Shown in pieces: positions 28,911 through 37,799 of a stretch of DNA of 64,000 nt. Positions within the stretch are counted from its first letter, which is position 1. The number at the start of each line of letters is the position of its first letter. The DNA comes from JABMNT01 sp048262255 (GTDB taxonomy: Bacteria; Pseudomonadota; Alphaproteobacteria; Rhodospirillales; Casp-alpha2), in assembly GCA_048262255.1 (NCBI GenBank), contig JBLXFH010000003.1, positions 434,001-498,000 on the forward strand, given 5' to 3'. Below the pieces are notes generated by a model. That model was not told the origin of the DNA. It did no database searches and saw nothing but the letters and a program-made list of their open reading frames with translations. A program made the position numbers and the translations under genes.

Positions 28911-29360
28911 TCAATCGTTTGTAAAGCGCCGGAAATTGCCGACCATCTGCTCAATCACTGTCAGTTCGTTGCCATGGGTTGGCGTTGTGCGTTCGACCGG
29001 TGCTATTTTTTGGGCTTCATCCAGTCCCGCCTTTTCGATCTTGGTAAGCGTGCCGTCATTGTTGAAATGCAGGGCCAGAACCTGGCGCTGCTTGATTTCC
29101 GGCTCGAACCAGGCCAGCGTTTCAGTTTGTTCAGAGATATAAAACCAGACTTCTTCACCAAAAGGGGTTTTGCTTGAGGGTGAGCCAAGAAATTCCATCA
29201 CCTCTTCGCGCGTAATATCACCTTCCTTGAGTTGTGCAACCAGATCCGGATCCGGCATATTGCCTCGCGTATGGGCACGCGGACTGCAAGCTCCAACAAC
29301 AACGATCAGGCCAAGCACTGTGAGAGCGACCCGAAGCTGACTATTTTTACAAATTTTCAT
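28911..29360 (-). CDS. bamE: Outer-membrane assembly lipoprotein BamE (SmpA/OmlA family)
   Basis: BamE is a small lipoprotein of the outer-membrane protein assembly machine. The 149-residue protein has a signal peptide with lipobox VVGAC (Cys25). The SmpA/OmlA domain follows (LVAQLKEGDITREEVMEFLGSPSSKTPFGEEVWFYISEQTET), with the GD(I/V)TR.EV...LG.PS signature. It is divergent from the bc1-chaperone gene, an order common in alphaproteobacteria. The intervening region holds a repeated palindrome. Confidence 0.88.
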   Translation of the reverse strand: MKICKNSQLRVALTVLGLIVVVGACSPRAHTRGNMPDPDLVAQLKEGDITREEVMEFLGSPSSKTPFGEEVWFYISEQTETLAWFEPEIKQRQVLALHFNNDGTLTKIEKAGLDEAQKIAPVERTTPTHGNELTVIEQMVGNFRRFTND

Positions 29361-29375
29361 GCATCGTCACCGTTT

Positions 29376-29431
29376 GAGTTTCGTATTGATATACGCGTTT
29401 ATACGCGTTGAGTTTCGTATCATTATACGCG
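29376..29431. repeat. Two copies of a 22-bp near-palindromic repeat (operator-like)
   Basis: GAGTTTCGTATTGATATACGCG (shown in parts: GAGTTTCGTAT at 29376-29386 and ATACGCG at 29391-29397) recurs at 29410-29431 with three or four changes. Each copy holds a dyad CGTAT-N4-ATACG, and ATACGCGTT occurs again between the copies. The two copies are 34 bases apart, about three helix turns, in the divergent promoter region of bamE and the bc1-chaperone gene. This suggests binding of a dimeric regulator on one DNA face; the regulator is not known. Confidence 0.5.
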
Positions 29432-29533
29432 ATTTTTCGAAAAACTGAAAATGACTCCGGATCAACGGGTTGTCAATTCCGCACCTATGACTATGTTGGC
29501 GTTAATGGATCAGGCTTATTCGGAATCGCGCGC

Positions 29534-30082
29534 GTGTTCAAACTTTTCAAATCAAATCCTGCAGAAGACATAGCCCATATTCTCTATAGCGCAATCGTTC
29601 GTCAGGCACGGCGCCCGCATTTTTATGCGGAACTGGGCGTTGCCGATACGGTCGATGGGCGATTCGACATGATCGTTCTGCACGCCCATATCCTGTTCAA
29701 TCGCCTGAAGGATGGGGAAGGGGATGACCAAAGCGTTTCCCAGGCCGTCTTTGATCTGATGTTTGCCGATATGGACCAGAATCTGCGCGAAATGGGGGTT
29801 GGTGATGTGGGTGTTTCGCATCGTATCAAAGCCATGGCGGAAGCCTTTTATGGCCGGGCCACAGCTTATGCGGAAGGTCTGCGCCAACAAGACGATGATC
29901 TTTTGTGCGAAGCTTTGAAACGCAACCTCTATCGCAAATCAGAGCCCACGGACCTGCAGCTTGCCGCCATCGCCCGCTATGTGCGCCAACAGGTTGCGCA
30001 TTTCCAGACCCAGGATCTGGCCGCCCTGAACAAAGGCGACATTGATTTTCTGGATGATCCGTCCCCAGAGGGCGCGTCATGA
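29534..30082 (+). CDS. Ubiquinol-cytochrome c chaperone (CBP3 family)
   Basis: A 182-residue protein of the CBP3-type ubiquinol-cytochrome c chaperone family, which aids assembly of the cytochrome bc1 complex. The family pattern is HILYSAIVRQARRPHFYAELGVADTVDGRFDMIVLHAHILFNRL and DMDQNLREMGVGDVGVSHRIKAMAEAFYGRATAY. The GTG at 29534 is preferred because relatives begin with a short basic stretch (FKLFKSNP); the frame is open back to 29408 but without family sequence, and a strong ribosome binding site is missing. The stop overlaps the start of the DUF177 gene (ATGA at 30079). Confidence 0.82.
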   Translation: MFKLFKSNPAEDIAHILYSAIVRQARRPHFYAELGVADTVDGRFDMIVLHAHILFNRLKDGEGDDQSVSQAVFDLMFADMDQNLREMGVGDVGVSHRIKAMAEAFYGRATAYAEGLRQQDDDLLCEALKRNLYRKSEPTDLQLAAIARYVRQQVAHFQTQDLAALNKGDIDFLDDPSPEGAS

Positions 30083-30666
30083 CGGAAGTCTCCGGGCCCC
30101 AATTGCCAGCACCTGAGTTTTCGCGCCCCATTGACGCAGAATCGCTGCTGCATGGCCAATCGACACAAACCCTGAAAGCCACGGCTGATGAATGCGACGG
30201 CTTACGCACGCGTTTCGGCATTGATGCCTTGCACCATCTCTCAGCCACCCTGAACCTCAAGCGCAACGGATCCGGCAAACGCCTGAAGGTGCGCATAGAC
30301 GGCCAGTTAAAAGCGGAGATCGTCCAGACCTGCGTTGTTACGCTTGAGCCTTTTACGTCACAGGTCGATATCGAATTTGACACGGTTTTTGACGCCAGCG
30401 CCTCTGAAGAGGATGAAAACCTGGAGTTGGATGTGGATCTGCAGGACGACGACCCGCCGGAACCGCTGGTGGGCGGTACCATTGACCTGGGTGAACTGGT
30501 CGCGCAAAGCCTCAGCCTGGAGATTGATCCGCACCCCCGCAAACCTGGTGCAAAACCCGATTTGACAACTGTTGAGAAGCTCAATCAGGGAAACCAGGCC
30601 GGTGACGGCGATTCCACACACCCGTTCGCGGCCCTGCAGAAACTAAAAATTGAGCCGAAAGATTAA
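30079..30666 (+). CDS. DUF177 (YceD-like) protein
   Basis: A 195-residue member of the DUF177/YceD family, whose genes sit directly before rpmF in most bacteria and whose plant relatives act in 23S rRNA maturation. Visible marks are the VQTCVVTLEPFTSQVDIEFDTVF segment and the acidic DLGELVAQSLSLEIDPHPRKPG block. It is translationally coupled to the preceding chaperone gene and followed 90 bases later by rpmF, the usual order. Confidence 0.88.
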   Translation: MTEVSGPQLPAPEFSRPIDAESLLHGQSTQTLKATADECDGLRTRFGIDALHHLSATLNLKRNGSGKRLKVRIDGQLKAEIVQTCVVTLEPFTSQVDIEFDTVFDASASEEDENLELDVDLQDDDPPEPLVGGTIDLGELVAQSLSLEIDPHPRKPGAKPDLTTVEKLNQGNQAGDGDSTHPFAALQKLKIEPKD

Positions 30667-30756
30667 AAAATCCATCTATTCGACTTGCCCTCTATGACAT
30701 TTTTGTTTAAGTAAGCGCTCCTTCTGACCGAAGGTTTATTAATTGAGGGCATTAAA

Positions 30757-30942
30757 ATGGCTGTTCCTAAGAGTAAGATTTCCAAATCCAAGCGTAACAT
30801 GCGTCGGTCGCATGATGCCTTAACCGTTTCTGCACATGACGAATGCGCAAACTGCGGTGAGTTGAAGCGCCCGCATCACGTTTGTGGCGCATGCGGGCAT
30901 TACGACGGCCGTGAAGTTATTGATACTGCCGACGCCGCCTAA
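30757..30942 (+). CDS. rpmF: 50S ribosomal protein L32
   Basis: A 61-residue ribosomal protein with the standard start AVPKSKISKSKRNMRRSHD. It carries two CxxC pairs (CANC and CGAC) that form a zinc ribbon, so this is the zinc-binding form of L32. It lies before plsX, as in most Gram-negative bacteria. Confidence 0.97.
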   Translation: MAVPKSKISKSKRNMRRSHDALTVSAHDECANCGELKRPHHVCGACGHYDGREVIDTADAA

Positions 30943-31021
30943 AGCTGTTCAATCGCTCAACACCTGCTTATAAAGACGGCTGTATTTATTTTGAACCAAA
31001 GCAGGAGCAAAGGCTTCTCTT

Positions 31022-32077
31022 TTGCCTGAACAGCTGACTCTCTCCATTGACGCCATGGGTGGCGATAACGCGCCCGACATGGTCATCGAAGGCATTCAGG
31101 TTGCGCTCGAAAAGCATCCGGGCCTGCGATTTTTGCTGTTTGGTGATGAAGCCAAATTAGAGCAGGCGCTGGCCGCTTATCCGGTTGCCGCCACGGCCTG
31201 TGAAGTCCGCCACACGCCCGACGTCATCACCAATGAAGCGAAAGTTGCCCAGGCGCTCAGGGCCGGGCGCAATTCAAGTATGCGTCTCGCCATCAATGCG
31301 GTGGGCTCTGGTGAAGCTGACGGCGTGATTTCCGCCGGCAATACAGGTGCGTTGATGGCCATGGCCAAGTTCGTTCTGAAAACACTGCCCGGGATCGACC
31401 GTCCGGCCATTGCCACCTATTTCCCGACACAGCGGGGTGACAGCGTCATGCTGGATTTGGGCGCCAACGTCGAATGCGATGCAGAAAATCTGGTTCAGTT
31501 TGCCGTTATGGGAGAGGTCTTCGCCCGCACAGGCCTTGGTATTGAGAACCCGTCCGTTGGCATCTTGAACGTTGGCGTTGAAGATTTGAAAGGCCATCAG
31601 TCAGTCAAGGATGCAGCGGCGATTTTGCAGACCACAGACCTGCCCATCAAATTTCATGGCTTTGTCGAAGGTGACGATATTGCAAAAGGCACGGTGGACG
31701 TCATTGTGACCGATGGCTTTACCGGAAATATTGCCTTGAAGACGGCGGAAGGGACGGCCAAGATGTTTGGTGCTTTTCTAAAAGAAGCCCTGACCTCGTC
31801 TCCATTATCCATGTTAGCCGCCTTGCTTGCCAAACCTGCCCTCAACAAGTTCAAAATGCGCATCGACCCGCGCCGCTACAATGGGGCCATGATGCTCGGC
31901 CTGAACGGCATTTGCGTAAAAAGTCATGGTGGCACCGATGCTCTTGGCTTCGCCAACGCCATCAGCGTTGCTGCCGGCCTGGTCAATAACGCCATCAATG
32001 AATCGATCAAAGAAGACTACGCGCGAATCAATCTGGATCAAGAAACCAAACTGCAGGAACAGGCCGACCATGAATAA
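31022..32077 (+). CDS. plsX: Phosphate acyltransferase PlsX
   Basis: PlsX converts acyl-ACP to acyl-phosphate for phospholipid synthesis. The 351-residue protein has the family start LSIDAMGGDNAPDMVIEG and the later blocks ISAGNTGALMAMAKFVL, LDLGANVECDAENLVQFAVMG and VTDGFTGNIALKTAEGTAK. The start is a TTG at 31022. Its stop lies 8 bases inside fabH, so the two are coupled. Confidence 0.96.
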   Translation: MPEQLTLSIDAMGGDNAPDMVIEGIQVALEKHPGLRFLLFGDEAKLEQALAAYPVAATACEVRHTPDVITNEAKVAQALRAGRNSSMRLAINAVGSGEADGVISAGNTGALMAMAKFVLKTLPGIDRPAIATYFPTQRGDSVMLDLGANVECDAENLVQFAVMGEVFARTGLGIENPSVGILNVGVEDLKGHQSVKDAAAILQTTDLPIKFHGFVEGDDIAKGTVDVIVTDGFTGNIALKTAEGTAKMFGAFLKEALTSSPLSMLAALLAKPALNKFKMRIDPRRYNGAMMLGLNGICVKSHGGTDALGFANAISVAAGLVNNAINESIKEDYARINLDQETKLQEQADHE

Positions 32078-33080
32078 GCGTTCGATTATCCTTGGTTGCG
32101 GCTCCTATTTGCCCGAACGCATCCTGACCAATGAAGAACTGGCGAAAACCGTCGATACGTCCGATGAATGGATTGTCGAACGCACCGGCATCCATCAGCG
32201 CCACATTGCCGCCGATGGCCAAACCACATCGAATCTGGCGCTGAATGCCGCCGAACGGGCTTTGGCCCATGCCGGGGTGAACGCATCAGACGTTGATATT
32301 GTCATCGTTGCCACAACGACGCCGGACAACACCTTTCCAGCGACGGCGACCAAGGTTCAGCATCAGCTTGGTATGACCAACGGCGCCGCCTTTGATATCC
32401 AGGCCGTTTGCTCAGGTTTTGTCTATGGTTTGTCGGTTGCGGACAACATGATCAAGGGCGGGCAGGCCGAGACCATTGTGGTGATTGGGGCAGAAACCTT
32501 TTCCCGCTTGCTCGACTGGGAAGACCGCGGCACTTGCGTGCTGTTCGGCGATGGCGCCGGCGCCGTGGTGCTTCAGGCTGCCAATGGCTCAGATGCAACC
32601 GCCAACCCGGGTGGCGAGAGCGATCTTGGTGACAACCGGGGCCGCGGCATTTTGTCGACCCACATCCATTCCGACGGCTCCACAAACGACTTGTTGTATG
32701 TGGATGGCGGTCCGTCTTCAACACAAACCGTCGGTCATGTGCGCATGGTCGGACGCGAGGTCTTTCGCCATGCGGTGACCAATCTGGCAAATATTGTTGG
32801 CGAAACACTGGATGCCAATGGCCTCAGCCCGGAAGATATCGACTGGCTGGTCCCGCATCAGGCCAACAAGCGCATTCTCGACGGCACAGCGCGCAAGCTC
32901 GGCCTGCCAAAGGATCGTATGGTCGTCACCGTAGACCGGCACGCCAATACATCTGCCGCTTCCATTCCCCTGGCCCTCGACGAAGCCGTAAAAGACGGGC
33001 GTATTCAGCGCGGCGATCTGGTTCTTATGGAAGCCATGGGCGGTGGTTTGACCTGGGGCTCGGCACTGGTCCGCTGGTAA
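32070..33080 (+). CDS. fabH: 3-oxoacyl-ACP synthase III
   Basis: FabH starts fatty-acid synthesis by joining acetyl-CoA with malonyl-ACP. The 336-residue protein has the catalytic triad: Cys114 (DIQAVCSGF), the His of HQANKRILD and the Asn of HANTSAASIP. The start ATG 32070 overlaps plsX. In many alphaproteobacteria ihfA follows directly; here a 2.1-kb gene in the opposite direction lies between. Confidence 0.96.
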   Translation: MNKRSIILGCGSYLPERILTNEELAKTVDTSDEWIVERTGIHQRHIAADGQTTSNLALNAAERALAHAGVNASDVDIVIVATTTPDNTFPATATKVQHQLGMTNGAAFDIQAVCSGFVYGLSVADNMIKGGQAETIVVIGAETFSRLLDWEDRGTCVLFGDGAGAVVLQAANGSDATANPGGESDLGDNRGRGILSTHIHSDGSTNDLLYVDGGPSSTQTVGHVRMVGREVFRHAVTNLANIVGETLDANGLSPEDIDWLVPHQANKRILDGTARKLGLPKDRMVVTVDRHANTSAASIPLALDEAVKDGRIQRGDLVLMEAMGGGLTWGSALVRW

Positions 33081-33136
33081 GCAACGGCGACCAAATCTGT
33101 ATTCCAGTTTAGGAACCACACCAACAGCCGAAGTCT

Positions 33137-33156
33137 AGGAACCTTCCGGGGTTCCT
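33137..33156. terminator. Possible terminator hairpin after fabH
   Basis: A perfect 7-base stem AGGAACC / GGTTCCT with a 6-base loop, 56 bases after the fabH stop. The first T-run (AATTTTTAT) follows only about 14 bases later, so it is not a classical Rho-independent terminator. It could close the fabH transcript together with Rho. Confidence 0.35.
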
Positions 33157-33206
33157 GAAAACGAGGCTAATTTTTATACCCCGTTACAGAACATTTCTTT
33201 TAAATG

Positions 33207-35303
33207 TCATATCCGTTTTGCTGTTCCAATCGGATTCCCACGAAGGCCCATATGCCCAGACAAATAAACGGATAGATCATTCATCGCGTAATCCCGCGCT
33301 AAGAAATCGATTTTTGGCAATCCAATGTCGCTAAAAGCAATTTCAATGCAGTCTTTTTTCATGCACCAACTTCCTTCTAAGATGGCCAGATCCGATTCTG
33401 CTTTCGGCTTTTTCTCCAAATAGACGTTATGCGGTTGATGACTATGCTGAAAAATGACAATTGAAACATCTCTGGAAAACTCATCACTTATCGGAAAACT
33501 CACACTATCCCGAAAAGTCACATTCCACTTGCCGATCATTTGCTTTCTGAGGTTACATCGGCGGCGGAAACTTAAAAACCATCCCATATAGCCGCCAATA
33601 TAAGCCACTAAAAGGGCCGCATAACCCGCAAAGGCTCTATCAATGTCACGGATATCGATGCTCGCGCCATATTCTGCGTTCGGGTAGATCATAGGACGGA
33701 ATTTCATAAACAGGAACGCCATCCCCAGAGCAATCAGCCCCATTACCACAGCCTGCAATAGCGGCAGTCCGTAAACATATTTTGGGTCCGTCTGATAATC
33801 GAGGGTATCGCTATGAAAGACCGCAAATAAAGCCGAAAGTGCCGGTAAAAGAAACCATACCAAAGAGACGGCTGCAAGGCGGAGCATATAACGCCAGAGA
33901 TCAAAACCGTCCGGCAGGCAATCGTGTTTAAAGGCCGTAAGTTGAGAACAATCCTGAGGCATCAATACCATCAGAATAGAAATTATACACACAAGCCCAT
34001 AACCAATAGCACCGCCGATTATCGCCAATTTTGCATAAGCCCAATAGGGACGTGCCAAATGGTTATATTTCCAGGAATTATTTTTAATCGCACGGCGACG
34101 CAAATACATTGCCGTCAGAGCAGATGAAAAATGTATTACACCCGTTGAAATCCCCCATATGATTGCAATGTGCGGCTCTGTTGGGATGATGGAGTAGTCT
34201 ATGGGGTGGAGTTTTTTTAATTCCCCAATCGGCGCAACCATGGTTTCAAACCAAGGTTCCGATGTAAAAAAAATAACGATGATCATGATTGCCACAAATA
34301 CAAACATGGCTGCTGCAATTATGTGGATGTCAAATGGCCTAAACGGAGGAACATGTAAATCGAATCCACAAGCCTTCAGGCTTTCCGTGACATCACTTTC
34401 CGTTTTTACAGTCGGCCTGACAGCACAAGCCATGAATGTTGTAATTTTATTCCATAAAGCATTTACAGTTATTTCTGTATCCTTGTACGTCTCACCCAGT
34501 GGGCGGTTTCCATTCGATTCCCGTCGCGCTGCTTTATATTCAAGAACGGACGCGGCAATGCTGCGATGAATACGAATGATAGATTGGTATTCCGCGTCAT
34601 ACTCTTCGAAAATGGCATCATCATAAGACAGGTTTTCAGTTGCAGGATTATCAAATTTATCTTTGGCCATCCTCAAATTATATAAAAGGCAACTTGCTGC
34701 CACCCACTGATATTCAAGGGTTTCTTTACCCATTTTGCAGTCAGCATCATCAACAAACCGGAACTCCAACTCGTTTGAATTGAATTCGCTTAATGCTTTG
34801 TAGCGGTCAAAATTAAAATTGGCGGCGCGCATTTCTTTTGCCGTTTCGCGGGAGCCAACTGGGATTCTTGCCCATTTATACAAACGCTCCCTGAAGGCTT
34901 TTGTTATCTTCTGCAGACCAGGGAAATCGTTGAGCGCAAGCAAGAGCATCATTGCGCCGATTGGATACGCAAAGGGGCGGTCAAACTTAATTTGATCCAA
35001 TGAAGGTGCAATAATGTATATGCCTTCCAAAATGCCCGGAGTGGTTGCGATGACCAAGTAAACCCCGATACACAAATAAATGTAACAGCGGCTTGCCGAT
35101 TGAAACCGGCTGCTCACGGCGCTGAACCGTGGCATATAGCGAAGATAATAATGGTCGATGGAGAGTTCTTCGGAGTGTTTCAAAAACCGTTTGATATAAT
35201 CAGGTTCAGAAAACCTCTCCTGTGCCCGAACGTAAACAGCAATGGCGCCAAAGAATAGAAAAAAAGCGTAAGGAACCCATTCACTATCAGTAAAATCCGG
35301 CAT
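33207..35303 (-). CDS. Large multi-span membrane protein of unknown function
   Basis: A 698-residue protein that I cannot place in a family. About eight to nine hydrophobic segments can be seen: near residues 10-26, 72-90, 105-125, 328-350, 383-400, 428-450, 470-490, 520-545 and 565-585. A roughly 200-residue soluble part lies between the third and fourth segments, and a soluble C-terminal domain of about 110 residues begins at MIGKWNVTFRDSVSF. The C-terminal domain looks like a beta-rich sensor or lipocalin-like fold (GKWNVTF), but that is a guess. The gene runs against the neighbouring fabH and ihfA and is followed and preceded by AT-rich spacers, which suggests insertion of foreign DNA. 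Confidence 0.8.
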   Translation of the reverse strand: MPDFTDSEWVPYAFFLFFGAIAVYVRAQERFSEPDYIKRFLKHSEELSIDHYYLRYMPRFSAVSSRFQSASRCYIYLCIGVYLVIATTPGILEGIYIIAPSLDQIKFDRPFAYPIGAMMLLLALNDFPGLQKITKAFRERLYKWARIPVGSRETAKEMRAANFNFDRYKALSEFNSNELEFRFVDDADCKMGKETLEYQWVAASCLLYNLRMAKDKFDNPATENLSYDDAIFEEYDAEYQSIIRIHRSIAASVLEYKAARRESNGNRPLGETYKDTEITVNALWNKITTFMACAVRPTVKTESDVTESLKACGFDLHVPPFRPFDIHIIAAAMFVFVAIMIIVIFFTSEPWFETMVAPIGELKKLHPIDYSIIPTEPHIAIIWGISTGVIHFSSALTAMYLRRRAIKNNSWKYNHLARPYWAYAKLAIIGGAIGYGLVCIISILMVLMPQDCSQLTAFKHDCLPDGFDLWRYMLRLAAVSLVWFLLPALSALFAVFHSDTLDYQTDPKYVYGLPLLQAVVMGLIALGMAFLFMKFRPMIYPNAEYGASIDIRDIDRAFAGYAALLVAYIGGYMGWFLSFRRRCNLRKQMIGKWNVTFRDSVSFPISDEFSRDVSIVIFQHSHQPHNVYLEKKPKAESDLAILEGSWCMKKDCIEIAFSDIGLPKIDFLARDYAMNDLSVYLSGHMGLRGNPIGTAKRI

Positions 35304-35845
35304 TATTTATTCCCCCTTGAACAAGACCAATATCGACCTAGTTTTAGTTCTTTATTTAAGGAAATGCTGGGGGGCCTATAGAGATGAAAAGTTAATAGCT
35401 CTTCTCCCAACCGAACACTCTAAGTCGTATGCTGTTATTATCTGCTATATTTAAGATTTATTTTTAGTAACTTTTTGTAGTTGCTTAACTTATATTGAAT
35501 ACAATTTCAACGTTTAAATGAAACCGCTACAGGGAGCCTGTCGTTACATGAAAGCATAAGGGGTGGTAATTGAGCGCGGGATTGATTTTAAAAGCGGTTG
35601 GCACCCACCTCGATATGAAACTTCAGGATGACGTTCCGACGCCCTTTCTTGTGTAACCCGATCCTTTATTCTCTAGCCAATCAAAGAATAAAAACGAGTT
35701 ATACAGGCGAACAACGGATATGGTCATATTCCTAAACAATACAAGCGAACTGAAAAGTTACTCACATCCCATTGATATATTGACCTAATTCACGGTAAGC
35801 GATATCGTGAGCTTTGGTTCAGGATCGCAGGGGGAAGAAACAGGT
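35304..35845. other. AT-rich spacer before ihfA
   Basis: A 542-base region between the divergent starts of the membrane protein gene and ihfA. Much of it (35330-35520) is very AT-rich. One 28-codon open frame starts with TTG at 35573 but has no recognisable product. It should contain the promoters of both neighbours. No repeat, IS end or RNA gene is visible. Confidence 0.5.
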
Positions 35846-36160
35846 ATGGCTGGAAAAACCGTAACGCGTGCTCAGCTGGGTGAGGCGGTTTACCAAGAGG
35901 TCGGTTTGTCTCGTAACGAGTCGGCCGATTTGTTGGAAACGGTTCTCAACTATATGGGTGATGCGCTGACCTCGGGCGAGACGGTCAAGATATCCTCCTT
36001 TGGCAGTTTTTCAGTCCGGCAAAAGGGCGAACGGGTTGGCCGCAACCCGAAAACTGGCGAGGAAGTCCCTATTTTACCTCGAAAAGTCCTGGTTTTCCGG
36101 CCCTCACAGGTTCTTAAAAGCCGCATCAATGAATACCGCCGCCCCGGAGACTCTTCCTAA
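35846..36160 (+). CDS. ihfA: Integration host factor subunit alpha
   Basis: IHF alpha pairs with IHF beta to bend DNA in transcription, replication and recombination. The 104-residue protein has the HU/IHF fold and the DNA-binding arm (VRQKGERVGRNPKTGEEVPILPRKVLVFRPS). The start ATG 35846 (AGKTVTRAQLGEAVYQEVG) suits the family better than the frame from 35807. A merR-type gene follows 3 bases later, as usual in alphaproteobacteria. Confidence 0.95.
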   Translation: MAGKTVTRAQLGEAVYQEVGLSRNESADLLETVLNYMGDALTSGETVKISSFGSFSVRQKGERVGRNPKTGEEVPILPRKVLVFRPSQVLKSRINEYRRPGDSS

Positions 36161-36163
36161 CCC

Positions 36164-36556
36164 ATGGCAGAACGTTCCAAATCAGCGTCCGCCTTCCGCA
36201 CGATCAGCGAGGTTGCCAAAGAGCTTGATCTGCCACAGCATGTCCTGCGCTTCTGGGAAACCAAATTCAATCAGATACGTCCCTTGAAACGGGGAGGCGG
36301 GCGGCGCTATTACCGTCCGGAAGACGTAGATTTGCTGCGCGAGATCCGCGCCCAGTTGTATGACAACGGCTATACCATCAAAGGCGTGCAGAAGTTGTTG
36401 CGCGATGGTATGACAAAAACTGAACCTACGCGAGAGACAACTGAAGCGACTTCAAACGCAATCCCGCAACCCACTTCATCGACATCCAAAGCCGAGCTGC
36501 GTAGCATCCTTAGCGAATTGCAGGAAATTCACGGAATTCTGCGCAACTGGGCGTGA
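36164..36556 (+). CDS. MerR-family transcriptional regulator
   Basis: A 130-residue regulator. The N-terminal winged helix (FRTISEVAKELDLPQHVLRFWETKF...GGGRRYYRPEDVDLLREI) is typical of the MerR-like regulators that follow ihfA in alphaproteobacteria. The C-terminal part is a short coiled helix after a Thr/Pro-rich linker. No metal-binding Cys cluster is seen, so the effector is unknown. It is coupled with ihfA (3-base gap). Confidence 0.9.
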   Translation: MAERSKSASAFRTISEVAKELDLPQHVLRFWETKFNQIRPLKRGGGRRYYRPEDVDLLREIRAQLYDNGYTIKGVQKLLRDGMTKTEPTRETTEATSNAIPQPTSSTSKAELRSILSELQEIHGILRNWA

Positions 36557-36611
36557 TCGCGGCGGTGCTCAATAAAAGTTTCCAAATGCCTCACTTTTTG
36601 AAATCCGGTTA

Positions 36612-36640
36612 TTGCTCCAACTGACGGCGGTGCGTATAGT
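36612..36640 (+). promoter_or_regulatory. Probable promoter of tRNA-Pro
   Basis: TTGCTC (36612-36617), a 17-base spacer and TATAGT (36635-36640) lie 14 bases before the tRNA. The -10 element matches the consensus at 5 of 6 positions. Confidence 0.55.
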
Positions 36641-36654
36641 GCGCCGGTTCGAGG

Positions 36655-36731
36655 CGGGAAGTAGCTCAGCCTGGTAGAGCACTCGGCTGGGGGCCGAGCG
36701 GTCGCAGGTTCAAATCCTGTCTTCCCGACCA
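36655..36731 (+). tRNA. tRNA-Pro (anticodon GGG)
   Basis: A 77-base cloverleaf. The acceptor arms are CGGGAAG and CTTCCCG, the anticodon arm is CTCGG/CCGAG with the loop CTGGGGG (anticodon GGG), and the T arm has TTCAAAT. The CCA end is encoded (36729-36731). A sugar-nucleotide gene group begins 45 bases downstream. Confidence 0.97.
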
Positions 36732-36776
36732 TCTCGAATTCATCCTAATTCTGCCAACGAAAATAAAGATGTGGTA

Positions 36777-37778
36777 ATGAAAATTTTTGTTTCTGGGGCT
36801 GCGGGTTTTCTGGGCAGTCATCTTGCAGATACCTTTCTGGCGGAAGGCCACTATGTGGTTGGAGTCGACAATATGATCGGCGGACATCTGGACAACGTTG
36901 GAGAAAACGTTGAGTTTCATCAGGTTGATTGCTGCGATTTCAACCATATGCTGCGCCTGACTGAAGGCTGCGATATCGTTTACCACTGCGCCGCGACGGC
37001 CTATGAAGGCCTGTCGGTCTTTTCGCCACATCTGGTCACCCAGAACATAGTTACAGCTTCGACCGCTCTGTTCAGCGCCGCCATCCAGAACCGCGTAAAA
37101 CGTATCGTCTATTGTTCTTCCATGGCTCGCTACGGGACCAACCAGACACCGTTTCAGGAAACTTATACGCCCCGCCCGCAAGACCCTTACGGCATTGGCA
37201 AAGTCTGCGCCGAAGAAATTTTGAAGAACCTCTGTACCATTCACGACACTGATTTTGTTATCGCCGTTCCCCATAACATTATCGGGCCACGTCAAAAATA
37301 TGATGACCCGTACCGCAATGTAGCCTCAATCATGATCAACATGATGCTGCAAGGGCGCCAGCCGATTATTTATGGCGACGGCAAACAGAAACGTTGCTTC
37401 TCGTTCATTGATGACTGCATTTACTGTCTGAAAGAAATGGCCTTTCGTGTGAATGTCGTTGGCCAGACCATCAATATCGGGCCGGACGAAGAGTTTGTTG
37501 AAATCATTGAACTAGCTGAGACGACCGCCAATTTGCTGGGCTTTAATCTGAATCCGCAGTTTTTTCCGGACCGCCCGCAGGAAGTGAAATTGGCATCCTG
37601 CTCCGCCAACAAGGCGCGTGAGTTTCTTGATTACAAAACCTCCATCCCTTTACGTGAGGGGCTGCAGCAAATGATTGATTATATTGAAAAACGTGGTCCG
37701 GCGCCGTTCAAATACCATCTAGATCTAGAAATTATTAACGACAAAACCCCGAAAACCTGGTCCGAGCGGCTGTTTTAG
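36777..37778 (+). CDS. NAD-dependent epimerase/dehydratase (extended SDR)
   Basis: A 333-residue nucleotide-sugar-modifying enzyme of the UDP-glucose 4-epimerase-like extended short-chain dehydrogenase group. It shows the NAD motif GAAGFLGSH (about residues 7-15), the active site Ser in CSSMARYG and YxxxK (YGIGK), and the C-terminal sugar-binding pattern. It is the first of a glycan gene group and is followed by a glycosyltransferase 21 bases later. An alternative start is GTG 36771. The sugar substrate cannot be told. Confidence 0.88.
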   Translation: MKIFVSGAAGFLGSHLADTFLAEGHYVVGVDNMIGGHLDNVGENVEFHQVDCCDFNHMLRLTEGCDIVYHCAATAYEGLSVFSPHLVTQNIVTASTALFSAAIQNRVKRIVYCSSMARYGTNQTPFQETYTPRPQDPYGIGKVCAEEILKNLCTIHDTDFVIAVPHNIIGPRQKYDDPYRNVASIMINMMLQGRQPIIYGDGKQKRCFSFIDDCIYCLKEMAFRVNVVGQTINIGPDEEFVEIIELAETTANLLGFNLNPQFFPDRPQEVKLASCSANKAREFLDYKTSIPLREGLQQMIDYIEKRGPAPFKYHLDLEIINDKTPKTWSERLF

Positions 37779-37799
37779 GAGCCTGTCATCACTAGCCCC

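Noticed and set aside
35573..35659. A 28-codon frame with TTG start upstream of ihfA
   Set aside because: Only a weak purine stretch upstream and no similarity; kept as part of the spacer description.
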